From Saprospiraceae bacterium (lineage in GTDB: Bacteria > Bacteroidota > Bacteroidia > Chitinophagales > Saprospiraceae), in assembly GCA_020629515.1 (NCBI GenBank), contig JAHDDE010000002.1, forward strand, positions 16,594-80,593: a DNA stretch of 64,000 nt, given 5' to 3'. The position numbers were made by a program, and so were the translations under genes. This document shows, piece after piece, positions 17,257 to 25,522 of the stretch (positions within the stretch are counted from its first letter, which is position 1; the number at the start of each line of letters is the position of its first letter). The notes under the pieces are model-generated. The model made no database searches and had not been told where the DNA came from. It saw only the letters and a program-made list of their open reading frames with translations.

Positions 17257-18144
17257 ATGCGCTGGCAAGGAAGAAAACAAAGCAAAAACATAGAAGACAG
17301 AAGAGGACAAAGTGGCGGTGGTGGAATGGGTGGCAGAATGGGTGGAGGTATCGGATTAGGTACTATCTTATTACTAGGCTTAGCCCTCCTTTTTGGAGGT
17401 GATGCTTCTAGTATCTTAGGTTCACTCCTTAATAGTGGTATGCAACAGGCACCAGCACCAACTCAAACTAACCAACCCTATGTAGAAAGTGATCAAGAGG
17501 CTGCATTAGCAGATATTGTTGGAGTGACATTACGAGAGACAGAAGAAGTATGGCACAATATTTTTAGAAATCAGTTACAACGACCCTATCAAGAGGCCAC
17601 ATTAGTATTATTTACTAATGCTACTCAATCAGCCTGTGGTGTAGGTCGTGCAGCTACTGGTCCATTTTACTGTCCTGCCGATAGAAAAATTTATATCGAT
17701 TTATCCTTTTATGATCAGCTGAGTAAGCGGTTTGGTGCTGGTGGTGACTTCGCCATGGCATATGTTGTCGCACATGAAGTGGCACATCATGTCCAAAATT
17801 TATTGGGTATCACACAACAGGTTGATGCACAAAGAGGGCGTATTAGCAAGACGGCTCAAAATGATCTATCCGTAAGACTTGAATTACAAGCGGACTTCTT
17901 ATCCGGCGTTTGGGCTCATCATGCACACAATGCTAATAATATATTAGAACGAGGAGATATAGAGGAAGCCATGAGAGCAGCCGAAGCAATCGGAGATGAT
18001 AACATCCAAAAGAAGTCTCAAGGATATGTTGTGCCTGAATCATTCACACATGGTACTTCGGAACAAAGAATGAGATGGCTCAGAAAAGGATTAGAAACTG
18101 GAGATATTAATCAAGGAGATACTTTTTCGGCAAGAAACTTATAA
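17257..18144 (+). CDS. YpfJ-type neutral zinc metallopeptidase
   Basis: 295 residues. An N-terminal basic and Gly-rich stretch (GQSGGGGMGGRMGGG) is followed by one membrane span (GTILLLGLALLFGG), so the catalytic domain is probably outside the cytoplasm. The zinc motif is VVAHEVAHHVQ near residue 170, and a downstream LELQADFLSGVWAH supplies the third ligand. This is the family often called putative neutral zinc metallopeptidase. Substrates are not known. It is a single gene followed by a terminator. Confidence 0.92.
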   Translation: MRWQGRKQSKNIEDRRGQSGGGGMGGRMGGGIGLGTILLLGLALLFGGDASSILGSLLNSGMQQAPAPTQTNQPYVESDQEAALADIVGVTLRETEEVWHNIFRNQLQRPYQEATLVLFTNATQSACGVGRAATGPFYCPADRKIYIDLSFYDQLSKRFGAGGDFAMAYVVAHEVAHHVQNLLGITQQVDAQRGRISKTAQNDLSVRLELQADFLSGVWAHHAHNANNILERGDIEEAMRAAEAIGDDNIQKKSQGYVVPESFTHGTSEQRMRWLRKGLETGDINQGDTFSARNL

Positions 18145-18171
18145 TTAGTCATTCATTTACTAAAATCTCCT

Positions 18172-18204
18172 AAAAGAGGTATTCACGCTTAGAATACCTC
18201 TTTT
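18172..18204 (+). terminator. Rho-independent terminator after the metallopeptidase gene
   Basis: 12-bp perfect stem (AAAAGAGGTATT at 18172-18183 with its complement at 18193-18204), a 9-nt loop, and a T-run that continues to 18207. Confidence 0.9.
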
Positions 18205-18207
18205 TTT

Positions 18208-18520
18208 ATGCTGAGAGTCGCATAAGGTTTTGTATTTATATTATAAGCATTTAAGAATACAAAACATTGATTATCAATTGTTTAAATATATAATTAAATA
18301 AATTTATTGGCCTTGACAATTCAATAGAAAGATTAGGCCTGTATACTTGTACATTTCATTGTTTTCTCAAGGCACCATAATTACATATCAGCTCTTCTTT
18401 TTTAGTAAGACTTATTTCATTATAATGCGCTCTTCAGCCATTTCGTGCAGTCACAAATAGGCATTATCCACTTTGATCAGATCTTACAAATAAAAAATCC
18501 TGTTATAGACTTTACAAGTC
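18208..18520. other. gene-free AT-rich segment
   Basis: About 310 bp between two terminators. I see no reading frame worth listing. It holds one copy of TGATTATCAA (18268-18277) and an isolated TTATCCACT (18464-18472, one base off a DnaA box). Confidence 0.6.
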
Positions 18521-18527
18521 AAAAAAA

Positions 18528-18552
18528 GAGGAAGCCTATAATCAGCTTCCTC
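18528..18552 (-). terminator. minus-strand terminator with no annotated gene just upstream
   Basis: 8-bp stem GAGGAAGC (18528-18535) with GCTTCCTC (18545-18552); read on the minus strand it is followed by seven T. It lies about 150 bp beyond the terminator of the M1 peptidase gene and so should end a separate short transcript, perhaps that of the 23-residue frame at 18590-18661, or act as a backup terminator. Confidence 0.8.
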
Positions 18553-18589
18553 CAATTTTCTTGAATGATGGATTCAAAAAAATAAGGTT

Positions 18590-18661
18590 CTAAGATCCAT
18601 TCACCTCAGGTTGTTGATTTGATGAATCATGATTCAAATATATATCACTTCGTGCTATCAT
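18590..18661 (-). CDS. possible 23-residue peptide between two terminators
   Basis: ATG 18661 to TAG 18590 encodes MIARSDIYLNHDSSNQQ followed by PEVNGS. It has no membrane span or signal; it is polar, with two Asn and two Gln near the middle. It is followed after 37 bp by a strong terminator on the same strand, the spacing expected for a real gene. No clear promoter or ribosome site. It may instead be a small RNA or chance. Confidence 0.3.
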   Translation of the reverse strand: MIARSDIYLNHDSSNQQPEVNGS

Positions 18662-18702
18662 GCTGCACGATAATATGTATTAAGATTTTATTAGCAAAAA
18701 AA

Positions 18703-18730
18703 GAGGGCTCGTAACAGTTTACAAGCCCTC
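18703..18730 (-). terminator. minus-strand terminator after the M1 peptidase gene
   Basis: 12-bp stem with one mismatch (GAGGGCTCGTAA at 18703-18714 against 18719-18730), a 4-nt loop, and seven T following on the minus strand. It is 24 bp past the stop codon. Confidence 0.88.
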
Positions 18731-18754
18731 AATTTTATTTATCGCCGACTCAAC

Positions 18755-21088
18755 TTAAGGTTTTAATTCCTTTTTCTTTTTTGCTCTGTTAGCTCTTTGC
18801 ATTGCATTCTCTCTCGTTGCTCTTGGCTTTTTATTCTTGAATGCCTCAAACCTCGATGGCGTTCTCTCCCTAGGATAAGAATTATCATCAGTATTGACAT
18901 CTGCTATTTCGAGATATGGATCTAATACAATTTTTTCTACCTCTTGATCAGTTGGAAAGACTTTAGTAATTTTTTCTGGATTGAACCTCCATACCTCAGC
19001 TGGTATTCTGAAGTCCTCAGTTGTCCCATCAACATATGTAAATTGCAATATCACAGGCATCATTAATCCGCCACTATTTTCTATTGTCAATTCATAATAC
19101 TGTTTTCCATTATTTAAGAGTTCTTTTTCTCCAGGTGATAAATTATTCAAAAACTGCTGATACTCATCATCATCCAATACATCAGATTCTAATGGATCAT
19201 AAGTCGTATAAAAATCTCTTAGAGTTGTATCCATCTCATCATATGTCTGAGCTATATCTTTAGCTCTAAGTGTACTAATATTTTGAGGTCCTTCATCCCT
19301 CATTTTTTTAGCTCTTTCTTTTTCAGCTGCAGGATTTCCGCTGTTCATATTATAGTGATTGACCGAGGCCAACGTTTGATCAACATGATCATTAGTATAA
19401 AACCAGCCTCTCCAAAACCAATCAAGATCTACTCCGGAGGCATCTTCTATAGTTCTAAAGAAATCTGCAGGATATGGGTTTTTAAACTTCCATCTATTTG
19501 AATATTCTTTAAATGCATGATCAAATAGTTCTCTACCTACAACTGTTTCTCTCAAGATGTTTAAAGCAGTTGCTGGTTTACCGTAGGCATTATTACCAAA
19601 TTGCCATATACTTTCTGAGTTGGTCATTATAGGAGAAATTCTTGATTTATCTCCACCCATATAGTTTGTAATCTTGTCAGCTGGCCCACGTCTATGCGGG
19701 TAGTTACGCTCCCATTGTTGTTCTGTAAGATATTGAACATAAGTATTAAGACCTTCATCCATCCAGGTCCACTGTCTCTCATCAGAGTTAACAATCATAG
19801 GAAACCAGTTGTGGCCTACTTCATGTATGATCACTCCGATATGACCATACTTGATTCTTTTACTATAGGTATCATCAGATTGACATCTACCATAATTAAA
19901 ACATATCATGGGATACTCCATACCCATGCTTCCATCTATAGACCAAGCTACAGGATAAGGATAATCAAATGTATAATGAGAGAACCACTTAATGGTATGA
20001 GCTACTGCTTTAGTGCTGTACTTCTTCCATAGACAATCTCCTTCTGGTACCCACATAGATTGAGCCATCACTGTACTTCCATCACTCATCTTGACACCCA
20101 TGGCATCCCAGATAAACCTCCTTGATGTAGCAAATGCGAAATCTCTCACATTCTCAGCTTTGAATTTCCATGTTTTATATTTAGTCGAGACTTCTTTCGA
20201 ATTCTCTAATGATTCGTCAAGTGTGTTAATTGTAACTGGCTGCACATAGGATTTTTTAGCTTCAGAGAGGCGCCTTCTTTGTTCGGATGACAGAACGCTG
20301 CTTTCATTCTGCAGTGTTCCAGTAGCTGCTACAAGGTGATCTTCAGGCACAGAAAGCTCAAGCTCATAATCGCCAAACTCTAAGGTAAATTCGCCTCGCC
20401 CATAAAATTGTTTATTTTGCCAACCCTCGATGTCATTATATTTACAGAGTCTTGGATAAAATTGAGCAATACAATATACTCTTTGGCCATCACTAAATTC
20501 TTCGTATCCCGATCTACCGCCAATCTGACGTGTATTGTTGATATTATACCACCATTTAATGTTGAAAGTTATTTTTCCTCCTTTTGCTTTCAAAGTTGAA
20601 GGCAAATCAATTCTCATTATGGTGTTATTTATTACGTACTTCATTGCTCTACCACTGGCATCCTTGACATGATCTATTTTAAATCCACCATCAAAAGTTG
20701 GTATCAAACGACTCAAGGTTCTTGTAGAAGTAGAGTTTGGATCAATCTTAGAAGTTCCTATTAGATGAGCATCACTGTCTTTAGCTCTAACATTCTGATC
20801 TAATTGTAACCACAGATAACTTAGATCATCAGGAGAATTGTTAGTGTAAGTGATTGTTTCTTCCCCATAGATCTTTTTCTCTTCATCGTTCAAAGTGATC
20901 TTAAGTTTGTAGTCAGCCTGTTGCTGCCAGTATTCATGTCCTGGTGCTCCCGATGCTGTCCTATAAGTATTAGGAGAAGGTAATTCTTGTGCTAACTGTC
21001 TGAACAGATTGGTGTTAGTGTTGTCCTGTGCTATTAGACTTGTTGCTATTAGACATAGACAGAATACAATCAATTGTTTCATATTCAC
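18755..21088 (-). CDS. M1 family metallopeptidase
   Basis: 777 residues. A signal peptide (MKQLIVFCLCLIATSLIAQ) sends it across the inner membrane. The M1 zinc site is complete: HEVGHNWFP near residue 420 with the downstream Glu in WTWMDEGLNTYVQYL. The usual GAMEN exopeptidase motif appears as GSMGMEYP, as in many Bacteroidota members. The N-terminal beta domain (about 50-300) has the EETITYTNNSP and LWLQLDQN pattern. The C-terminal 250 residues are less conserved and end in a very basic tail (RANRAKKKKELKP). It probably degrades peptides in the periplasm or outside. Single gene with its own terminator. Confidence 0.93.
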   Translation of the reverse strand: MNMKQLIVFCLCLIATSLIAQDNTNTNLFRQLAQELPSPNTYRTASGAPGHEYWQQQADYKLKITLNDEEKKIYGEETITYTNNSPDDLSYLWLQLDQNVRAKDSDAHLIGTSKIDPNSTSTRTLSRLIPTFDGGFKIDHVKDASGRAMKYVINNTIMRIDLPSTLKAKGGKITFNIKWWYNINNTRQIGGRSGYEEFSDGQRVYCIAQFYPRLCKYNDIEGWQNKQFYGRGEFTLEFGDYELELSVPEDHLVAATGTLQNESSVLSSEQRRRLSEAKKSYVQPVTINTLDESLENSKEVSTKYKTWKFKAENVRDFAFATSRRFIWDAMGVKMSDGSTVMAQSMWVPEGDCLWKKYSTKAVAHTIKWFSHYTFDYPYPVAWSIDGSMGMEYPMICFNYGRCQSDDTYSKRIKYGHIGVIIHEVGHNWFPMIVNSDERQWTWMDEGLNTYVQYLTEQQWERNYPHRRGPADKITNYMGGDKSRISPIMTNSESIWQFGNNAYGKPATALNILRETVVGRELFDHAFKEYSNRWKFKNPYPADFFRTIEDASGVDLDWFWRGWFYTNDHVDQTLASVNHYNMNSGNPAAEKERAKKMRDEGPQNISTLRAKDIAQTYDEMDTTLRDFYTTYDPLESDVLDDDEYQQFLNNLSPGEKELLNNGKQYYELTIENSGGLMMPVILQFTYVDGTTEDFRIPAEVWRFNPEKITKVFPTDQEVEKIVLDPYLEIADVNTDDNSYPRERTPSRFEAFKNKKPRATRENAMQRANRAKKKKELKP

Positions 21089-21185
21089 TTTTCAATTGTT
21101 TATTTAATAAAATAGGGTTCAAGATAATATATTCTTATCAAGAGAGAACTGCTTTATATAAAGATATTTATGGGTCCTTTATGAT

Positions 21186-21201
21186 TGTTCCACGTGGAAC
21201 A
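21186..21201. other. parS-like centromere site 1
   Basis: TGTTCCACGTGGAACA is a perfect 16-bp palindrome that matches the general bacterial parS pattern TGTTnCACGTGnAACA bound by ParB. It lies in the gap between the M1 peptidase and hydrolase genes. parA and parB are not in the window. Confidence 0.85.
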
Positions 21202-21235
21202 GAGATTTGAAAATATGATATATTAATTGTAAAAA

Positions 21236-21251
21236 TGTTCTACGTGGAACA
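21236..21251. other. parS-like centromere site 2
   Basis: TGTTCTACGTGGAACA, one base off the perfect palindrome and exactly 50 bp (start to start) from site 1. A close pair in an intergenic gap, about 2 kb from a candidate origin, is what a ParB loading region looks like. Confidence 0.8.
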
Positions 21252-21309
21252 AATATGCGTATAAGAAAGCCCCAACATGTTGTGATCTAATACTACTATT
21301 ATGACAACT

Positions 21310-22089
21310 TTAATCCAAGCTGGTTAGAAATGTCTCAAGAATCTCATTAAACTCATTAGGAACCTCCATCATCGGTGCATGACCACACTTATCAATGAAA
21401 TGCAACTCAGCGTTTGGAATTAATTCTTTAAACTTCTCACCCACAAATGGAGGAGTAATTGTATCTTGATTTCCCCACACCAACAGAGTAGGACAATTGA
21501 TTTTAGTTATTTGATCTTCTATATTATGTTGTAAAGCCGAGCGAGCAGTCAGTACAATATTAAATGCTTTGTTGCGATCATTTACAGTTTCAAATACTTC
21601 ATCCACTAATTCTTTAGTGGCAATGGCCGGATTATAGAAAGTAACTTCAGTTTTGGCCCTTATATAATCGTAATCGCCTCTACGTGGGTACCCATCCCCC
21701 ATACCCGATTCAAATAATCCGCTACTACCTGTTAGACACAGACTCTTAACCTTATTCGGCACGTCCAAAGCATACAATTGCGCAATATGTCCACCTAAAG
21801 AATTACCTAATACATGCATTGATCTAAATTCTTTGAACTCTACAAATCGCTTTGTAAACTCTAATAGACCTCCTAATCCAGCCTCTTCTCTTGGTAGAGT
21901 ATAAATCGGTAAAATCGGAACCACTACATTATAACGCTTACTGAAATAGTCTATAAGATCAGTAAAGTTACTCAACGCCCCAAATAGACCGTGCAATAAC
22001 ATAAGTACTTCTCCATCACCTCCCGTTTCAATATATTGAAACATACCATCCGATTTCACTTTTTGATTCATATTTCTATTCTGTACCAC
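21310..22089 (-). CDS. alpha/beta-fold hydrolase
   Basis: 259 residues. Oxyanion segment LMLLHGLFG, nucleophile elbow GNSLGGH (Ser near residue 96), acid in LLVWGNQDTITPP, and catalytic His in IDKCGHAPMMEVP. No signal peptide, so cytoplasmic. The family covers esterases, C-C hydrolases and others, and the substrate cannot be inferred. A second ATG at 22071 (MNQKVKSDG) is also possible. It is 32 bp downstream of the heme A synthase gene on the same strand, probably in one transcript. Confidence 0.9.
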   Translation of the reverse strand: MVQNRNMNQKVKSDGMFQYIETGGDGEVLMLLHGLFGALSNFTDLIDYFSKRYNVVVPILPIYTLPREEAGLGGLLEFTKRFVEFKEFRSMHVLGNSLGGHIAQLYALDVPNKVKSLCLTGSSGLFESGMGDGYPRRGDYDYIRAKTEVTFYNPAIATKELVDEVFETVNDRNKAFNIVLTARSALQHNIEDQITKINCPTLLVWGNQDTITPPFVGEKFKELIPNAELHFIDKCGHAPMMEVPNEFNEILETFLTSLD

Positions 22090-22121
22090 AAAAATAGGAA
22101 AGTACAGGTCAAAGTACCTGA

Positions 22122-23204
22122 CTATATTATATTTCGGCTTTTCCGCACAAAGAAAAAATGAATAATAAAACTACCAAAAAGTAGCACTGCAACACCTTGA
22201 TGTAGCACTCCCCATAATACTGGAATATGACCAATACTATTGATCAAGGTTAATATCCCTAATAGAACTTGTAGTATTAATAGTCCAACAACGGCAAAGT
22301 AACTTTTTTTAACTAATCCTGAAGATACCCTGATTGCATACTTTAACCCGTATATAAGAATAATTATACTTATTAAGTATGCCAAACCCCGATGAATAAA
22401 ATGCATCAATGCAAAGGTGAAAGAACCTTTATCATAATCTATAAAACTTTCTAAACTCCAAAGTCTGCCTTCTGTTAGTATCATAGGAAACATCTCTCCT
22501 CCAATATCTGGCCAAGTAGGAAAAATCATAGATGCCTTCATACCACTCATAATACCGCCAAAGAAAATCTGCATGACCAATAAAACGAATATTGATTTAG
22601 TCCAAGACAGATTTATGAATTGACTATGTGAAACTTTTAAGTCATCGTATGCATACTTTAAAAAAGTCCATAACAAATATGAAAATACACTAATGCCGAT
22701 CGATAGATGAATACTCAATTTATAGGCATTAACCCACGGACGATCACTCAATCCGCTAGCTACCATAATCCAACCAAATATTGCCGCTAGTCCAGCCAAA
22801 GAAACCACAATTCCTAAATCGCGAGTAAGACTAGAAGGAATCCAACTTTTAGCTAGAAAGAATATAAAGGGAAACAAAAACACAAAACCCATAGATCTTG
22901 CCCAGAGGCGATGAAAGTATTCCCAGAAATAAATGAACTTAAAACTATCAGCTTGAAAAATAGAATTGCCTAGAGGCATACCATCATTAATTTTTTTATA
23001 CTGAGGTGTATCCTTGTATTTATCAAACTCTACTAGCCATTGAGCTTCTGTTGTAGGTGGAAAAGTGCCTGTTACTATTTCCCACTTCGTAATAGATAAT
23101 CCTGATCCTGTTAATCGCGTTATACCCCCAATTATAATTTGGAAGTACAACATTACCAGACCTATGACAAGCCAAATCAAAACGATTATTTTTTTCGATC
23201 TCAT
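22122..23204 (-). CDS. ctaA: heme A synthase
   Basis: 360 residues of the COX15/CtaA family with eight predicted membrane helices. It converts heme O to heme A for cytochrome c oxidase. Motifs present: GGITRLTGSGLSITKWEIV near the first helix, EYFHRLWARSMG, MHFIHRGLAYL and WGVLHQGVAVLLF, which supply the heme-ligand histidines. No other cytochrome oxidase gene is nearby. A perfect -7 element (23209-23216) ends 4 nt before the ATG. Confidence 0.95.
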   Translation of the reverse strand: MRSKKIIVLIWLVIGLVMLYFQIIIGGITRLTGSGLSITKWEIVTGTFPPTTEAQWLVEFDKYKDTPQYKKINDGMPLGNSIFQADSFKFIYFWEYFHRLWARSMGFVFLFPFIFFLAKSWIPSSLTRDLGIVVSLAGLAAIFGWIMVASGLSDRPWVNAYKLSIHLSIGISVFSYLLWTFLKYAYDDLKVSHSQFINLSWTKSIFVLLVMQIFFGGIMSGMKASMIFPTWPDIGGEMFPMILTEGRLWSLESFIDYDKGSFTFALMHFIHRGLAYLISIIILIYGLKYAIRVSSGLVKKSYFAVVGLLILQVLLGILTLINSIGHIPVLWGVLHQGVAVLLFGSFIIHFFFVRKSRNII

Positions 23205-23678
23205 ATCACAAATGTAAATCCAAATGAGTCCAATTGGTATACACCTATCTTACAGACATTGTTTTTACTTATTATTAATTATTCTTTAAAAGAGATCATT
23301 ATTATTAGCGCTGTTAATTCGTGGATAACTTATCAGAAAATCATTTTATATAGTTTAACTAACACAATTTCACATAATTGATATTATTTAAGCATTTGAT
23401 TATCAATTTATTATAATCATTATTAATATAATAAGTAAAGATTATTAACAATTCAATGTGAATAATGAATACTCTAAAAAATTATGAAAAAATGTGAATC
23501 AATTAAAGTAATGTGCATAAGTCAACAAAGCCTTAGCATAGCTCAACAATATGGTATGGAGTGCTGAGTACAATATGTTAAAAAGGTACAATAACTTAAG
23601 TCTGCAATTAATTGATATTATGTGATTTATGTATATGAAATAATACTATGTTAGTAATAAATATTTTACAACTAAAAG
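23205..23678. other. candidate chromosomal replication origin (oriC)
   Basis: 474 bp without genes between divergent ctaA and dtd, much richer in A/T than the surrounding genes. It contains three 9-mers in one orientation that read TTATnCAC on the minus strand: TTATCCACG (23320-23328, last base differs), TTATTCACA (23457-23465) and TTATGCACA (23512-23520); the consensus is TTATnCACA. A fourth, weaker site is at 23493-23501. Long AT-only runs (about 23405-23450) could be the unwinding element. Two parS-like sites lie 2 kb away. In Bacteroidota the origin often does not lie next to dnaA, so the missing dnaA is not an objection. Confidence 0.55.
23209..23216 (-). promoter_or_regulatory. -7 element (TACATTTG) abutting ctaA
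   Basis: Exact TAnnTTTG on the minus strand, 4 nt before the ctaA ATG, which predicts transcription starting almost at the start codon. The nearest TTG (23231-23233) is 14 bp away, too close for a normal -33 box. Confidence 0.45.
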
Positions 23679-24125
23679 ATGAAGGCTGTAATCCAGAGAG
23701 TTTCTGAAGCAAAAGTGACTATAGCAGGTAAAATAAACGGATCTATTGGTCAAGGTCTACTTATCCTATTGGGTATATGTGATCATGATACTTCAGAAGA
23801 TATAGAATGGTTAATCAGGAAAATTGTCAATATGAGAATTTTTGGTGATGACCAAGGTCATATGAATTTGGGCCTGAAAGATGTTCAAGGATCTATACTA
23901 CTTATTTCACAATTCACATTATATGCATCAACTAAGAAAGGAAATCGTCCGTCGTTTATGCAAGCGGCAAAATCAGATATAGCAATACCACTGTATGAAT
24001 CTTTTATAAAAGAGATCAGAAAGGAGGTCAAAACAGAAACAGGAATCTTTGGTGCAGATATGAAAGTATCCTTAGTGAATGATGGACCAGTAACTATAAT
24101 AATTGATTCTAAAAATAAGATGTAA
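23679..24125 (+). CDS. dtd: D-aminoacyl-tRNA deacylase
   Basis: 148 residues, full length. It hydrolyses D-aminoacyl-tRNA, and also Gly-tRNA-Ala, as a proofreading step. The N-terminus [15 protein letters not shown] and the two active-site signatures SQFTLYA and NDGPVTI are present. It is the first gene of a seven-gene plus-strand run; its TAA shares one base with the next ATG (TAATG). Confidence 0.97.
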   Translation: MKAVIQRVSEAKVTIAGKINGSIGQGLLILLGICDHDTSEDIEWLIRKIVNMRIFGDDQGHMNLGLKDVQGSILLISQFTLYASTKKGNRPSFMQAAKSDIAIPLYESFIKEIRKEVKTETGIFGADMKVSLVNDGPVTIIIDSKNKM

Positions 24126-24463
24126 TGAAGATCAGTGATTTACAAAATCTTATAGATAATTGGATAAGATCTTATGGAGTACGCTATTTTGACGAAAGGA
24201 CTAACATGTTAATTTTGATGGAGGAAGTTGGGGAATTAAGTCGGTTGATGTCAAGGGTTTATGGAGAACAATCTTTTAAGTCAAAGGAGAAAGAATTAAA
24301 TGCGAAAGAACATATAAAAGAAGAATTGGCTGATATTTTATTTGTATTGGTTTGTTTGTCAAATCAAATGGATATTGATCTAACAGACATTATGCGGCAA
24401 AACCTAGATAAAAAAACGAGAAGAGATAGCCAACGTCATAAGAACAATGATAAATTGAAATAG
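24125..24463 (+). CDS. MazG-like nucleotide pyrophosphohydrolase
   Basis: 112 residues. All-alpha NTP pyrophosphohydrolase of the MazG-like type with the metal-binding pairs EEVGEL and KEELADILF. These house-cleaning enzymes hydrolyse NTPs or dNTPs to monophosphates; which one is unknown. The tail (KKTRRDSQRHKNNDKLK) is basic and probably disordered. Its start overlaps the dtd stop by one base. Confidence 0.85.
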   Translation: MKISDLQNLIDNWIRSYGVRYFDERTNMLILMEEVGELSRLMSRVYGEQSFKSKEKELNAKEHIKEELADILFVLVCLSNQMDIDLTDIMRQNLDKKTRRDSQRHKNNDKLK

Positions 24464-24478
24464 GAGAAGACAAATTAA

Positions 24479-25522
24479 ATGTCCAAAGCAATATTAAAAA
24501 GAATATTTCATAATAAAACCGCAATTATCACCAGTGCATCTTTGGTATTCCTATTCCTTCTTTCAGTATGTGCCTTTATCATAATCCCAGATAATACGAT
24601 TGATTCTAATAGGCAGATACCACAACTTGCATTATCCACGCCAGGCTCATCCCAAAAGATAATAATTATTCAAAATTCAGAAACGTCAAAAGCTGATTTT
24701 ACTAATCTGTGGAAGGGTAGAAGAGACTTAGATGAATATATACCTTATGATCGCATTATAGAAGGATCCGATAACATTGAAATATGGTATAAAGGAACGA
24801 TGAGAAATATTGTTTCACAGAAGTATAAACGATCTAGAGTATTTTATCTATTTGGTTCAGATAAATTTGGACGAGATGTATTGAGTAGGATTATTTTAGG
24901 ATTAAGAATTTCCTTAACAATTGGATTATTGGCAGTGTTAGTTTCTCTTACTATTGGGATAGTAATAGGAAGTCTGGGTGGTTTTTATGGTGGAAAGATT
25001 GATGCATTAGTAATGTTAATAATCAACACGAGTTGGTCGATACCCACTTTGTTATTAGCATTTGCGATCATACTTGCTTTTGGAAAAGGTTTGATGGTAA
25101 TTTTTTTAGCTGTTGGTCTTACTATGTGGGTAGATGTGGCACGTTTGGTGCGAGGACAAGTAATGCAAGAAAAATCAAAAAATTATGTGATCGCTTCACA
25201 AGTATTAGGACTTAGAGATATGACCACATTATTTAAACATATACTACCTAATATTATCGGTCCTATACTGGTCATGGCTGCAGCGAATTTCGCTACGGCG
25301 ATTTTGGTGGAAGCAGGTTTGAGCTATTTAGGATTTGGTATACAGCCACCAACTCCCTCATTGGGAAATATGCTTAAAGAAAATTATGCATATGCTACTG
25401 GAGGTTTTGTCTATCTAGCCTTCTTTCCTATCTTGGCAATAATGGTTTTGGTTTTATGTTTTAATCTATTAGGAACAGCACTAAGAGATGTATTTGATAC
25501 TAAGAGCAATCTAAATGAGTAG
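24479..25522 (+). CDS. ABC transporter permease, DppC/OppC type
   Basis: 347 residues. N-terminal helix, then an extracytoplasmic insertion of about 90 residues, then the standard binding-protein-dependent permease domain with the FGSDKFGRDVLSRII segment and the EAA loop (ASQVLGLRDMTTLFKHILPN). It belongs to peptide or nickel importers, but no DppA, DppB or ATPase gene is next to it. The orphan position is common in Bacteroidota, where the substrate is unclear. It overlaps the next gene by 8 bp. Confidence 0.88.
   Translation: MSKAILKRIFHNKTAIITSASLVFLFLLSVCAFIIIPDNTIDSNRQIPQLALSTPGSSQKIIIIQNSETSKADFTNLWKGRRDLDEYIPYDRIIEGSDNIEIWYKGTMRNIVSQKYKRSRVFYLFGSDKFGRDVLSRIILGLRISLTIGLLAVLVSLTIGIVIGSLGGFYGGKIDALVMLIINTSWSIPTLLLAFAIILAFGKGLMVIFLAVGLTMWVDVARLVRGQVMQEKSKNYVIASQVLGLRDMTTLFKHILPNIIGPILVMAAANFATAILVEAGLSYLGFGIQPPTPSLGNMLKENYAYATGGFVYLAFFPILAIMVLVLCFNLLGTALRDVFDTKSNLNE

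Noticed and set aside
18464-18472. TTATCCACT, one base off a DnaA box.
   Set aside because: Isolated single site, not clustered.
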